Shown here: piece after piece, positions 1 to 10,830 of the stretch
Layout of the letters: each line of letters begins with the position of its first letter
Numbering within the stretch: position 1 is the first letter of the stretch
NCBI GenBank assembly: GCA_030248065.1
Contig: JASAMV010000544.1
Coordinates: 1 to 64,000, forward strand
DNA length: 64,000 bases
Source: Rhynchonema sp. JSB1_4
Lineage: Eukaryota; Nematoda; Chromadorea; Monhysterida; Xyalidae
Reading direction: 5' to 3'
Notes under the pieces: model-generated
Databases searched by the model: none
Told to the model about the DNA's origin: nothing
What the model saw: the letters and a program-made list of their open reading frames with translations, nothing else
Position numbers and translations under genes: made by a program

Positions 1-206
1 TGGAGGATTGCGCGCGGAGCGCGCGATTTTTGGGGTTTTGAGGCCGAAAAACACCCATTTTTGCCTATAAAAACCATAAATTTATGGTTGCAAGGTACTT
101 TCCGGGGTGGTTGCAAGGTACCTACCCTTCCCCCTATCCCCCGCAAGGGATGGTTGCAAGGTACCTACTCCTTAGGGGGGAATCCCCCCATCCCCCCCAG
201 CCACTA

Positions 207-880
207 CACTGGAGGCGTATTATATGCTCTAAACGAACAACAAACATGCATAAATATACCTGTGCACAACTATCAAGCCTTTATACACTACTGAATAGGG
301 GATTTCATTTAGGGGGGCTCCATTCCGGGCAGTGTAGTTCCTGGGGGGAGGGGGTCCTCCCTCAGGTACGTCTGTTCCCCCTCCATGGTACAACTGCCCC
401 ACTGTTCCCCCTCCGGGTACGTCTGCTCCCACAATTTTTGCCTAAAATAGGCAAATGTTGGCCTAAAATAAGCATTTTTAGGCATAAAATGAGTGATTTT
501 TAGGTCAGTGTCGTCAAAAATCGCTAAAATACCCTTTTTATTGAGATTTTTTCCAAAAAGGGGCAAAAATGAGCCAAATTTTCGACCTCAGAAAATGACT
601 TTTCTCCAAATTTCGGTGCTCCCCCCTTCCCCCAGGTGGGTACGTCTGTTCCCCCTCCGAAAAAGGGGGTACCGCCTGTTCCCCCTCCGGACCAGGAACT
701 ACACTGATTCCGGGGGCTCCAATGGCCCCTTTTTGGGGGAGGTCTGTTCCGGGGGGCTGCATTTAGGTTTTTACGGTATATTAGGATATTAAAGGCCTTA
801 TAGTAGTGCTCAGGTAGGTACATGTATACACGCTTGTTGTTTGTTCAGAGGACATAATGCTCCTCTAATTGATGAACAGC
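207..880. repeat. Large imperfect inverted repeat (foldback)
   Basis: The stretch at about 207-300 (GAGGCGTATTATATGCTC...) reappears as reverse complement at about 785-880. Further in, the segment around 335-350 (GCAGTGTAGTTCCTGG) is mirrored at 694-712. Between the arms are repeated TTCCCCCTCC and TAGGCATAAAATG-like motifs. All open frames here are proline/glycine-rich shadows of these repeats, so I see no gene. Confidence 0.6.
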
Positions 881-1080
881 AGACGCGAATAAATGAGATC
901 ATAAGCGAATAAACGCCCTTCAAATACACTTTTAGGTGTATTTCTGAGAAGAATTTTTTTCAGATTTAGGGCAGTGATTAATAGAAGCCCCCAGGAATAG
1001 AGCCCCTCCCCGGAATAGAGACCCCCTAAATGGGGTCAGTGATTAATAAAGCCCCCCATCTATTTAGGTTTTTACGGTAT
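880..1080. repeat. Dispersed repeat shared with 45466-45640
   Basis: The order of motifs here (TTGATGAACAG, GCGAATAAATG, ATAAGCGAATAAA, GGGTCAGTGATTAATA, AGCCCCCC, AGGTTTTTACGG) is repeated, degenerate but collinear, at about 45466-45640. This indicates a dispersed element, not a gene. Confidence 0.5.
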
Positions 1081-1196
1081 ATCGTCAACAAGTTTGGGTC
1101 GACCGATCCCCAGATTTCGGACTTGGGTTGTCTATCTATCGTCAACACAATTCGGGTCTCAATCTATCTATCGTCAACACCAGTGTTGGAGGTACT

Positions 1197-2040
1197 CTGG
1201 AGGGGGGATACCTACTGTACCGCGCTCGGCGAGGGGGGATACCTACTGTACCAGAGCCGATCGCCTGGGGGTTATGTACATAGTTTTTTTCTTCAAAATT
1301 GACTGGGTGCAACTTGCACCTAATATGTCGAATTCTAGGTGCAACTTGCACCTAGAATTTTGTTTTATGAACAAAGTGTGAAAAATCTATGTCTAACCTC
1401 CAGTTTTTAGGTGCAATTCTGAAATTTTAGGTGCAAATTGCACCTAAAAAGTGTCTAAAAACCTATGTGCTAAATTAAGCAAATAAGGACCCAAAATTTT
1501 AGGTGCAACCTTGCACCTAATCCTGAATTTTTAGGTGCAATTCTGATTTTTTAGGTGCAAATTGCACCTAAAAAGTGTCTAAAAACTATGGATACCCTTC
1601 CCCCCATCCCCCCGTAAGGGTTGGCTCGAGATAGATACCCCTTAGGGGGGAATCCCCCCCCCTATCCCCCCAGCCACTACAGTGGGTATTGGTCCATGCC
1701 TGGTATTGGTATTGGGTCTCAAAACAGGTATTGTGCCCATGCCTATTTTGGGGTAAAAATTTTTAATGTGTTTATTAGGTGTGGAATCGTGTGAAAACGT
1801 AGTATTTGCGCGCGTAGCGCGCGAATTTGGGGTAATTTGAGGTAAAAACCACTGATTTAACACTAATTTTGGTCAGTTTGGTCAAAAAATGGCACTTTTG
1901 GGGCAAAATCGGGGGGAAACCTACTGTACCGGGGTGAAAATCGGGGGGATACCTACTGTACCATGCCAAACATCGGGGAGGGGATACCTACTGTACCAGG
2001 CGAGGGGGGATACCTACTGTACTGGGGGGCTACCCAGGGT
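1197..2040. repeat. Minisatellite of GATACCTACTGTACC units and GGTGCAA palindromes
   Basis: Units close to GGGGGATACCTACTGTACC recur at 1204-1255 and 1913-2025. Between them (1303-1590) the palindromic motif TAGGTGCAACTTGCACCTA recurs several times. A GCGCGCGTAGCGCGCG palindrome at 1807-1823 has a mirror at 2650-2665 and a relative at 9-25. No coding signal is seen. Confidence 0.6.
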
Positions 2041-2086
2041 AGTACTTGGGGGGTGGGGGGTCCCCCCCAAATTCATCTATCTATCA

Positions 2087-2462
2087 GAGGTGGGAATCGG
2101 GCCGGGCCGGGGTGGCCGGCCCGAAAAGGCCCGACATCATCGAATTTCAATAGAAAATCGTGATTTTTTAGGCCAAATTTCTCAAAATTTCTCGCGATTC
2201 TGCAAATTAGTACCGACTTCCGTGCTTATCAGGCATTTTTGAACAAAAAACAGTAATTTTTGGCACCAAAAAATTGCTTCAAAATGTCATCAGAAAAAGT
2301 CGGGCCGAAAAAATCGGGCCGGGCCGGGCCGACTTTTTTCCAAGTCGGGCCGGGCCGGACTTCCCGGCCCGAACTGTCGGGCCGGGCCGGGCCGGGCCGA
2401 CCCCCTGACCTCGTCGGGCCGGGCCGGGCCGAGGTAACTCGGCCCGATTCCCACCTCTGCTA
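2087..2462. mobile_element. GGGCC-rich foldback element inserted in a minisatellite
   Basis: Ends are inverted: AGAGGTGGGAATCGGGCC on the left and GGCCCGATTCCCACCTCT on the right. The interior is full of CGGGC pentamers. Both flanks are the ATCTATCTATC minisatellite, so the element appears to have inserted into that array. A shorter relative lies at about 2945-2995 (ending GACACCTCTGC). Confidence 0.65.
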
Positions 2463-2935
2463 TCTATCGTCAACACTTTTTGATTTCATCTATCTATCGT
2501 CAACAGCAACACTTATGGGCAAATCTAACTATCGTCAACAAATTCTGGGAACAATCTATCTATCGTCAACACATTTAGACCCCAAAATGGGTATTTTTGC
2601 CTCAAAATGGCTCAAAATCGGTATTTTTTGTCCCAAATAGGCAAAAAAATCGCGCGCTACGCGCGAATTTAGTACTACATTTTCATTAATATTTACACAT
2701 TATTACCTGCTTAGTGCACTATACTATACCTTGATTTTTGGCGCCCCCCCACCATCTATCTATCGTCAACAAGTTTGGGTCTACCCCCCAGATTTCGGAC
2801 TTGGGTCATCTATCTATCGTCAACACATTTCAGGTCCCAATCTATCTATCGTCAACACATTTCAGGTCCCAATCTATCTATCGTCAACACATTTCAGGTC
2901 CCAATCTATCTATCGTCAACACCCTGACCAAGTAC
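2463..2935. repeat. ATCTATCGTCAACAC minisatellite
   Basis: The motif ATCTATCTATCGTCAACA recurs from about 1128 to 2925. At 2807-2922 it forms a regular tandem array of about four 31-bp units, each with ATTTCAGGTCCCA as the rest of the unit. The regular spacing is that of a minisatellite. The 'spacers' are identical, so it is not a CRISPR array. Confidence 0.75.
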
Positions 2936-3235
2936 TCCACTGGGCCGACCTGTCGGGGGTTGCGGGCCGCCAGGCCGGGCCGGCCGACACCTCTGCTGCA
3001 CAACAAGCCAACGGCCAACAGACGCAAACACGGCGAATGCGGTGGAGTTCTGCTGCAATCTTGAATAGAACGATCGTAAAACCATCTGAAAAAGCGTTCA
3101 GAATTTAACAAACAACCATATTTCCAATGGAAAACAACAAAAAGAAAATTTCCAACAGCAATGGCCGAAGAAAACCAGTGCAAAAATAATTCATATGAAC
3201 TTCATGTCTCGGTCCGGTTGCATTTAGTGACGGAC

Positions 3236-3400
3236 CGAATTTGTGTCCGGAAATTGATTTTATTCGAAAAGTAACCCTCAAAATTTCGCGATTTAGCGAA
3301 TTAGAAGACTCGGTTTTTTGCACACGGCGGCCTTTCGGGGGCATCTTTCGATTCCACCCAAAAAAACATGGGGTTAGGAGACGTTAGACACACCCTTTAA
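3236..3400. mobile_element. Solo right end of the TTAA-flanked foldback family (family B)
   Basis: This matches the right arms of the complete copies at 18481-18936 and 57757-58296, including GCACACGGCGGCCTTTCG and the terminal GACACACCCT followed by TTAA. Only one arm is recognisable, so the copy looks truncated. Confidence 0.65.
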
Positions 3401-3530
3401 AGGGGGGACACGGACAACCAACAATCACAAAATTCAAGCTTGCTTTCAGGCTTCAATCAGACAAAATCTCGGCACGTCAAGGCTCAAAGCTCGCAAATCG
3501 ATTTCTGCAATTCGGGTCAACGTCGATCTT

Positions 3531-6500
3531 ATGAGTGTGGCGGAGTTGACCGATGCTCTGCGCCGGAAAATGCACGAGAAACTGGGCCGGGATGTGCCGG
3601 TACCTTGGGGCTGTTTGTTTTTGCCACTTTTTTGTGGTTCTTGTTGTTGTAACATCAAGTTGATACGAAACTTCGCGGTCCGGCTCGTTTTATGCTTTGT
3701 CGTGTCACTTTTTATATTGATGATATCAATATTTCATCAATAATCGTAAAATTGCCAAACAGAAATGTCACGCTGCCAAGACAACACCGGGCCGACCACG
3801 AACTTTAATGTATCCGTGCTGTCTATCAGCTGTATTGTGGAAACATTGAGCTTCTTTGAGCCTAAAATATTGAAAATTCCAGGTCAAACTTGAGGACAAA
3901 ACGCACGCGCGCTGTGGATTGTGTTCGGCGATTGTGTCGTTGAATCGAAAGTTTGAGGCCGGTCTTTTTGTGTGTAATTGTCATTGAGTTTTCGATAATT
4001 GTCGAAACAACGAACCTTGTTTCAGATTTCGCATCTTTTACGTCATTTCAAAGCCTGGCATCCGACGGGGCATGAATGTAGCGGACAATGGGCCCAAGCG
4101 AAAAGGTAAACGTGCCTGTGGTTGGGTGGTTTCAGTTGCGCATAATATATTTTTGGAAAAAAACCGTTTTTTTCCAAATATTTTTCCTGTACTTAAGGAT
4201 ACCCATGGTCCAAAAAAGGCCTATTTTGGAGAAAATTTTTTCGGGAAATGGTCTGAAACAGGCTAAAAATGCACTTGGAGATTAAAAAGTGCTTATATTG
4301 GACTGTTTAGCACCGATTTACATTGGTTTTGACAACATCCTTTCGCAACCCTTGAAAATATCTCGGAAATTTTTAGAAAAAAACCGTTTTTTTCAAAGGT
4401 TGCCACTTGGAAAAATTTTCGGAAAAATAAAAACGTATTTTTCCGGGCCTCGAAAAAAAACGTTTTTTTTCGGTTTTTTTTTCGAACAAAAACGGTTTTT
4501 TCGGCCCGCAAGTATAGTATCAGTGGTTGCCTTTTTATTCAGGCCAACGATATAACCATCTTATGACTAAATTCGTAACATAACGCCATGTTTTTTTGAC
4601 ACTTCTTGACGTGTTCTGGGAAAAAGTAAAGAAAAACTGAATTGGCTGGCTGAATGAGCGCGGCAATTTGCAGATGCAAGCCTCCTCCGACACAGAGTGG
4701 CGATTCGCTGACCATACTACGCAACGAACGAGAAGACGGTGTGAGTAGCGGGAAAACGAAATTGTCCGATCAGGATTTCGCGATTGTGCAGCTGACCGCC
4801 GCGAATGATGATAATAACGAGGAGGATGGCAGGATTTTGTAAGTCTGTTTGCCGTGGTTTTGCTTGTTGTTTTGATAGTTTGCAAAGGCGTTTTGGCAAG
4901 CGTGTTAATGAAAGTAAAAGAATAGGTTGCTCCTTGCCATCTTGCGCCACCCACTGCACACAGTCATTCTAAAGATAGTTTTCTGATAATCGCCGACAAA
5001 GAGTCGCTGACGAAACAACTGCTCCGTTTTATTGGTCAGCAAAAATGTGTTGGTCAACAAAAATGTGCGGCCTCCATATCCCCGACCAAAAAGTCCTGAG
5101 GGAAAACAACAACCTCACAATGCATGACCGTGTTTCATTTTCAGCTCCGTTACGCCAGCTAAACGTCTCCAATTTGACATAACGCTACAATGCATTTGGT
5201 GTGCCGAGACAATGGCGGTTACGGATTTGGCAGCACATTTTGAAAAGGTTTGCTCGTCTGTGTTTTTGTTGTGTGAAGCACATTGCTTGCGAGTCCAACG
5301 AACGTGCGAGCGCAAAAAAATATTTGTCGGGAAACGTAACAGCGCAGACTGGGACTTGGCGGTTTCGGTCGCTGCGCTGAGCTGCACTGAGAAGGCTCAT
5401 CTAGCTGTGGCAAATGGATAAGACACTAAAATTTTCCTGAAAATAACAACGAAAAAAGATCATTTCTTTTCGAGATGAAAATATAGAACCGATATTTTTT
5501 CTCCGGGCACTGGAAAAATATCGAGAAAAGTTTTCAAAACAGTTTGTCGGGCACATGCGCTCTGCAGTACATTTCAGGCCCATTTCCATCTGATCATCAC
5601 TCCGAAATGCCAACTTTGCGTTCGCGAACTGGTGCTGAACTCATGGCTGAGCGAAACGTACAACAATTTGGACTTTGAGTTGAGGATTCCCAGCGAGGAA
5701 CAGGTCCATATTGGCGCCTGGTCGCAGACATACAAGTGAGTTGATTGATTTTGGGTTTTTTTCTTCAGAATTCTTTATTATTGCAAATGCAAGTTGTTTT
5801 TTACGAGAAAAACATGAAAACACGAACACTAAACGTACGCAAAGACAGTGGTTGAACAAAGTGCTGTGGACGGCCGGGAACGGTCCAGTTCTCTTCTTAA
5901 TCAGAAGCGAAGTTTTCTGTTTAAAATTTTAATTGGGTCCAAGCGTTGCGACCGACATGTTTGTATCGTTATTTATATGGTAAATATCCAAATTCGCTGC
6001 CGCTCAGTGAAATGCGCCCCATAATTAATGTCAAGTTCTAAACCCGAACACCAGCCACACTCAGTTCTGAAACATTGCCCACTGCTGGCTGGCAAGCTGC
6101 GTGTGTGTTTGTTGCCCGAATGTTTCAACAGTCCGCAATTGGTTTTCGGATTTAGGCCTGTACATTAACTATGGAGCGTATTTTGTTGCACGGCAGCGAA
6201 TTTAGAAATTACTATAGCACCCGAGCTTTTATAGTAAAAACCTCAGAATTAGTGCAGCTTAGTTCAACGAATTTCGTGTATGGTAACCAAACGAATGTGC
6301 CAGATCCCCACGCTTCGTATCTGGTCACATTAGAGAGTGTAGGCTGTTGGACTCTATGGCCCAAATTCTCGAAGTGCAACCGCCACCGGGGGTGGTTGCG
6401 CCCCCGAAGCACCATGATGACAACTTCCAGCTAGTACACCTAAATTCGTTGCGTGCTCACGCGAACAGCAGCCGTTTTTAACGCACGCCTGTTTTGGTGG

Positions 6501-9500
6501 GAATATAAGGGAATTTACGCACCGAGGTAGAGAGCGTCAGATACATGCAGTATATCCACTAAACTGATTTGCAATCGCTTTCGCAATCCGCAACTGCTTT
6601 CGAGAACTTGGGCCAGTCCCAATGGCTACTGATTCGCTTTCAGATCCGAAACCTCGATGTTGTCTGATGTCAAACGCAAAATGTCCAACGAATACCGTCT
6701 GCGTCTGCCTGACGAGACAGATGACACGCGCACTGCCAGTGCACTCGATGAAGCAACTGACGATGATCAACGGCCAACTGCGTCAAACAGTGCGACTGGC
6801 CGACACGGTTAGGGGTTGGCTGGTTGATGTTTCACTGGGTGGGTGGGGGCTTTGATGGACGTTTTTGTGAGGTTAGTGAGTGTCTGATGGCGATTGTTGA
6901 GTGAGAATTTTGGACGGTAATCCGTGAAACAATGTGGATCACTCTCTTTCTTGACTAGTCGACTTAGTCTCGGGACAAAATATGGCTCAAATTCCCATTG
7001 TAGTATTTCGGTTCTATCTTGCAAAGTCAGTCCCGCGATCTGAATTTGTAGTTGGCGCAGGACTAGTATGGGGGTCTACAACGGTCGTCAGGTCTGATAT
7101 TTTGAATGAAGTGACAGAAATTAAAGGAAGAAACAAGATTTTTTCTTTGATCCTGTTATTTCTGTTCAGAACCGCCCGCCGATTCAAAATTTGCCAACAG
7201 CAAGATTGCACTTGGTCGACGCAAGAAAGTGAAACGTCAAATCATCATGCCCGCTTTACGGTCGGTCGTTTTCTGCTTTCAGTTTTTAACATCGATTTGA
7301 AAATTATTTCATTCAACATTTTCACAAAAAAGCCTATTGACTAAATTATTTTGTAACTATATTGTAGCCAAGCAGCGCCAATTGATTCGCAACTCGTCCG
7401 TCCGCTGAGCGAATGTCACTGGAAGTGCAAGTTGTGTGGCGAGGATATTTATGCTGGTTGGTGGTGTTCAATAATAATTTTGGGGTTTTGTGTTTTTTCT
7501 AAGTTTTACGGTGCTGTTTCCGTGTTGCAGCTGTGATCTCTGCCGGTGCCATCAGGCATTTTCGTCGAACGCATCCGGACAAATTGGATGACGTACAAAT
7601 GGAGCTGTGTAGAGCGAGAATCGAGCGTGTTAGCGATGGGTTAGTGAATGTTGGTCGTTTTTTTGTTTGCTCAGCTGTGGCTGTATTTTGTGGACGATAT
7701 CAGGTGGCCGTCGAAAATCCCGAAAAAAATTCGCGAAAAAAATCCCGAAACGAAAAATCCCGAAAAAAAATCCCGAAAAGCAAGAATCCCGAAAAAATCC
7801 CGAAAAATAAATAGGTGTAGAAATGGACCAAATTTTTTTGTCAGAAGTTGGCATTCATGTAGTTGGTGCTCAGGCTTGCATTCAGGATTAGGCTTAGGCT
7901 TAGGCTGCCAGCCAGGAAGACCTGTTCATACGAAGGAAACATCAATAAAAACACACAGGCTCAGGCTTTCTTTCAGGCTTAGGCTTAGGCTGCCAGCCAG
8001 GAAGACCTGTCCACGTAAAGGAACTATCCACAAAAATACAATGTCCAGGCCTTCGTTCAGGGTTAGGCTTTGGCTTAGGCTGCCAGCCAGAAGACATGAC
8101 CGAACGAGAATTTCAATATCTTGAGCCCCAACTGATCCATTGCCCAAATTATGGACTCCAACTACATGAATACCCCTTTCTGCACCTTAAACTTTGGTTT
8201 TTTCCTCAATTTCATTTTTCGGGATTTTTGCTTTTCAGGATTCTTTTTTCGGGATTTTTTTTCGAGATTTTTCTCGGGATTTTCGACCCCACCCCGATAT
8301 CAAGCGCGAGGATTGGCAATTTACATGTGCATATCTTTCTACATGACTGTAATTCCTAATCTGGGAAGTTCAAATTTGTCGGTATATCGTTGTTATCTCT
8401 TGACAAAAAAACATTAATCGAAATGTTTCTAGACACTAATATTTGCGCATTTGTTTCCAGATGCATGGAAATAGTCGACGCGAACATCGTCGAATGTCTA
8501 TTATGCCATCTGACCTACATGCTGCACGCTCCGTACAATATATGCAGAGCAGTCAGGCATCTAAAGGTTAATCTCACGGTGTTTTCACCATAAATTAAAT
8601 GTGCTGTTTTATTCCGTTTTTTGTACTATTCTTCCCATTGTGTTCATATTTTTGAGAAATTTAGTGCCGCAGAGGACACTGTCCTGCTTTCCCACTCATT
8701 GTCATTTTCAATCAATTTCGGTTCGAAACCGGTTCTCTTCTATTTGCGCCCACAAACACGGTGATGACCAACTTCCAGCCGACTGACCTCAACTTGTTGC
8801 GTGCTTGCGCGAACAGCAGCGTTTTTTTAACGCACACCCGTTTTGTGAATAAAAGGGAATTTACGCACCGAGCTGGGGAGCGTTAAGATGTGCTGCTTAT
8901 TTCATCAACGTCGATGTTTCACAAGGGCGTCTTGTGTTTCGCAGAGCAAACATCCCAGTCTAATGCCCGAACATCGAATCGACGAAACTTTGACGGAACG
9001 AGAGGAAGCGCTCGCGCGCGAATTCCGCGCTGCTCAAATGCGAAAAGCGAAACAACAGCAGGCCGCCACAGCCAGACGTGGACAAAAGGTATGCATTTGG
9101 GCTTGGGTTATTGTGCTTTTTTGCTGCCATTTTTTTTCAATTGAGTTTTTACGATTTTCGTGGCATTTAGAGATGTTTAGAAGTAGTTTCTCTGCCGGAC
9201 GGACTTAACTTTAATCGCTAGTCGTAAGATCCAGCATTCAGACTGTAGTCGTGATCAACGCAATTCACTGTAAATAAAGCGAAAAGGTCTTCATAAACAG
9301 TCGCAAGACAGAAGTCATTCTCCTCCGTCGAGCTGCTAATTTTGAATGTCACCCAAAACCAGTGTCCGATTGGCAGATCAACATCCCGCTCTGCTCCTAC
9401 TGGCCGAAAGGCGTCCGTAAGATTCGTCCCAAACCCGAGCAAGCTCCTGGTGATGGCAATGGTACGAGCACCGACAGCCGAGTTGCGCCGACTGTGGTCG

Positions 9501-10105
9501 TTTTGGATGAACAAACTTTGGATAATGCTGTTACTGATGGTGCGGGCTGTGCGGAGGAATTCTATCAGCTGGCTGAGGACCGATTTATGAACATCGATTT
9601 TACTGGGGTTGGTTTTTGGTGTTCAGAATTTTTTTCATTGAGCTTTGAAATCGCAACTATTCTTTGATAAACGTCAATTGTTCGACAAAGTAAGTGCGTG
9701 CGATTTTGACGGTACAGTCAACGTTATGTATAGTAGGCGACGAGACCCGATGGGATGTATTCATTTGTTTGGGCCTGCTATGTGTATACAACATGTAGGG
9801 TGGGTGCGTTGTGCACTCATTTTCGCAGGACGTATGCTCGATGCCTTATCACAAAAATCATTTTTATTCAATTTGACACTGTGTTTTGTTTCACTTTTCC
9901 AGTCCGAAACGATCACCGATGAGTTCGGTCAGGAATACGTCGTGTTGAGCGATGCTGTCGCGCAACGACTGTTGGCCGAAAATGCACAAGTCGACAGAAA
10001 TGGTATTCCAATTTTTATTTTTCCAGAAAATCTATTTTTGTGGGAAAGCAATGTGAACTTTTATTTTTTTCAGCCGTGGCCGTGATGTCCAGTAACCCAA
10101 GATAA
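3531..10105 (+). CDS. Multi-exon protein with four BED-like C2H2 finger modules
   Basis: I join exons 3531-3599, 3883-3957, 4026-4105, 4674-4838, 5145-5247, 5578-5735, 7368-7456, 7531-7639, 8461-8566, 8945-9088, an exon ending at 9607, 9903-10002 and 10074-10105. Most splice phases agree exactly. Start ATG is 3531 and stop TAA is 10103-10105, giving about 500 residues. Four modules share a C-x2-C pair and an H-x4-H pair: CGLC..RHFKAWHP, CIWC..AHFEKAH, CKLC..RHFRRTHP and CLLC..RHLKSKHP. Three end in an (R)H(F/L)xxxHP signature like BED-type fingers, so DNA binding in the nucleus is likely. The C-terminal third is acidic and not recognised. Weak points: the 3957 donor lacks a GT (GAG|GCC), and the 5' edge of the 9607 exon (about 9301-9376) is unresolved. 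No product name can be given. Confidence 0.7.
4140..4520 (+). repeat. AAACCGTTTTTT foldback repeat (family A), copy 1
   Basis: This intronic element contains many AAAAACCGTTTTTT and AAAACGTTTTTTTT blocks plus unique parts such as CTTAAGGATACCCATGGTCC and ACTTGCGGGC (read in reverse). The same order occurs inverted at 14750-15160. Apparent proteins in it are Phe/Lys-rich artefacts. Confidence 0.75.
5425..5560. repeat. AACCGATATTTT / AAAATATCG repeat, copy 1
   Basis: An AT-rich block with the motifs AACCGATATTTT, CACTGGAAAAATATCG and TTTTCAAAA. A diverged copy lies at about 13310-13445. It fills the intron before the exon starting at 5578. Confidence 0.5.
6025..6220. repeat. Foldback repeat (family L), copy 1
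   Basis: It shares TCAAGTTCTAAACCCGAA, GCTGGCTGGCAAGCTGC, a GAAACATT/TGTTTC core and CGAATTTAGAAATT with 61205-61395. A partial copy lies at 24030-24125. The ends are roughly inverted (GTTCTGAACCCGAA against TTCGGGTTTCGAAC in the 61-kb copy). Confidence 0.55.
6356..6550. repeat. Dispersed repeat (family C), copy 1
   Basis: Diagnostic blocks are CCCAAATTCTCGAA, ATGACAACTTCCAGC, TTCGTTGCGTGC, GCGAACAGCAGCCG, TTTTTAACGCACGCC, and GGGAATTTACGCACCGAGG followed by AGAGCG. Copies lie at 8755-8888, 18355-19015 (interrupted) and 59965-60095, with a fragment at 50392-50450. Confidence 0.75.
7690..8310. mobile_element. Foldback element with AATCCCGAAAA arms and internal 78-bp tandem repeats
   Basis: Left arm at about 7695-7805 is made of AATCCCGAAAA units after CGATATCAGG. 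Right arm at about 8215-8305 is the inverse (TTTTCGGGATT units ending in CCCCGATATC). Between the arms, about 7870-8095, three tandem copies of a roughly 78-bp unit carry TTAGGCTTAGGCTGCCAGCC and GAAGACCTGT. The whole element sits in the intron between exons 7531-7639 and 8461-8566. Confidence 0.7.
8755..8888. repeat. Dispersed repeat (family C), copy 2
   Basis: Carries GATGACCAACTTCCAGC, CGCGAACAGCAGCG, TTTTTTAACGCACACC and GGGAATTTACGCACCGAG in the same order as the 6356 copy. It is intronic. Confidence 0.7.
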
Positions 10106-10830
10106 TGAAATATTTGGGTCGACGCTTGGCCCATTTGCACTCTGAATTGTGAGATTATGCCTTGTTTAAATGATATCGCGGTGGTGATAATTTATACCAT
10201 GGCTGCTGCGCTGTTTCTTGCAATTTTTTTGGTCGCTTTCTTCAGTCTTGAACTTTCTTTTTTAAACGGAGGCAGTGGTCAATAATTACTTTGTTCTTGC
10301 TGTTACAAAATTGAAAGTCAGCTGACTCTCAGCAATTTGTGCCTCTACAAATACTGTGGCGCACATTATAAATTATCTGTTATGATTACGAAGCCCGTTG
10401 GATAAAATGCTATATGCTCTACGCGTGGTGTGTTTAGCTGATGCACTTTCCAATTAACAGGGTGTCTCTTTACCTGCGTAACAGCGTGACCTCTGCTGTT
10501 TATACCTGACGTCTTTATATGGCTTATGTATGTATGTGATTAGAATCTGGTGCGTTGCATGCCGCAGATTTTCACCTGTGATCTCCAAGTAATTTTTGGA
10601 ACGACTCATGCACGTCCAAAAAAACTTGTCCGTTTTGGTGTCTGCTTTTGCAGTCATGGTCGGTCACAATCAGGAAGGGATTGGGGGGGGGCACAAGTGG
10701 AAGCTTGCGCATCACAACTGCTTTGACGCTCCGTATCATGACGGAAAGCGCCTTCTAAGTGCTTCCGTTGTGAGCTTTCTGATGTTTTCAATCGCATATT
10801 TCGCCGAAAACTAAATATTTTAGTCCATTT

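Noticed and set aside
2807..2922. Regular 31-bp repeats resembling a CRISPR array
   Set aside because: The 'spacers' are identical (ATTTCAGGTCCCA) and the host is a eukaryote; it is a minisatellite.
9342..9590. Alternative frame ..CPIGRSTSRSAPTGRKASVR.. over the 9301-9607 exon
   Set aside because: The overlapping frame has a far more protein-like sequence and joins in phase to the next exon at 9903.
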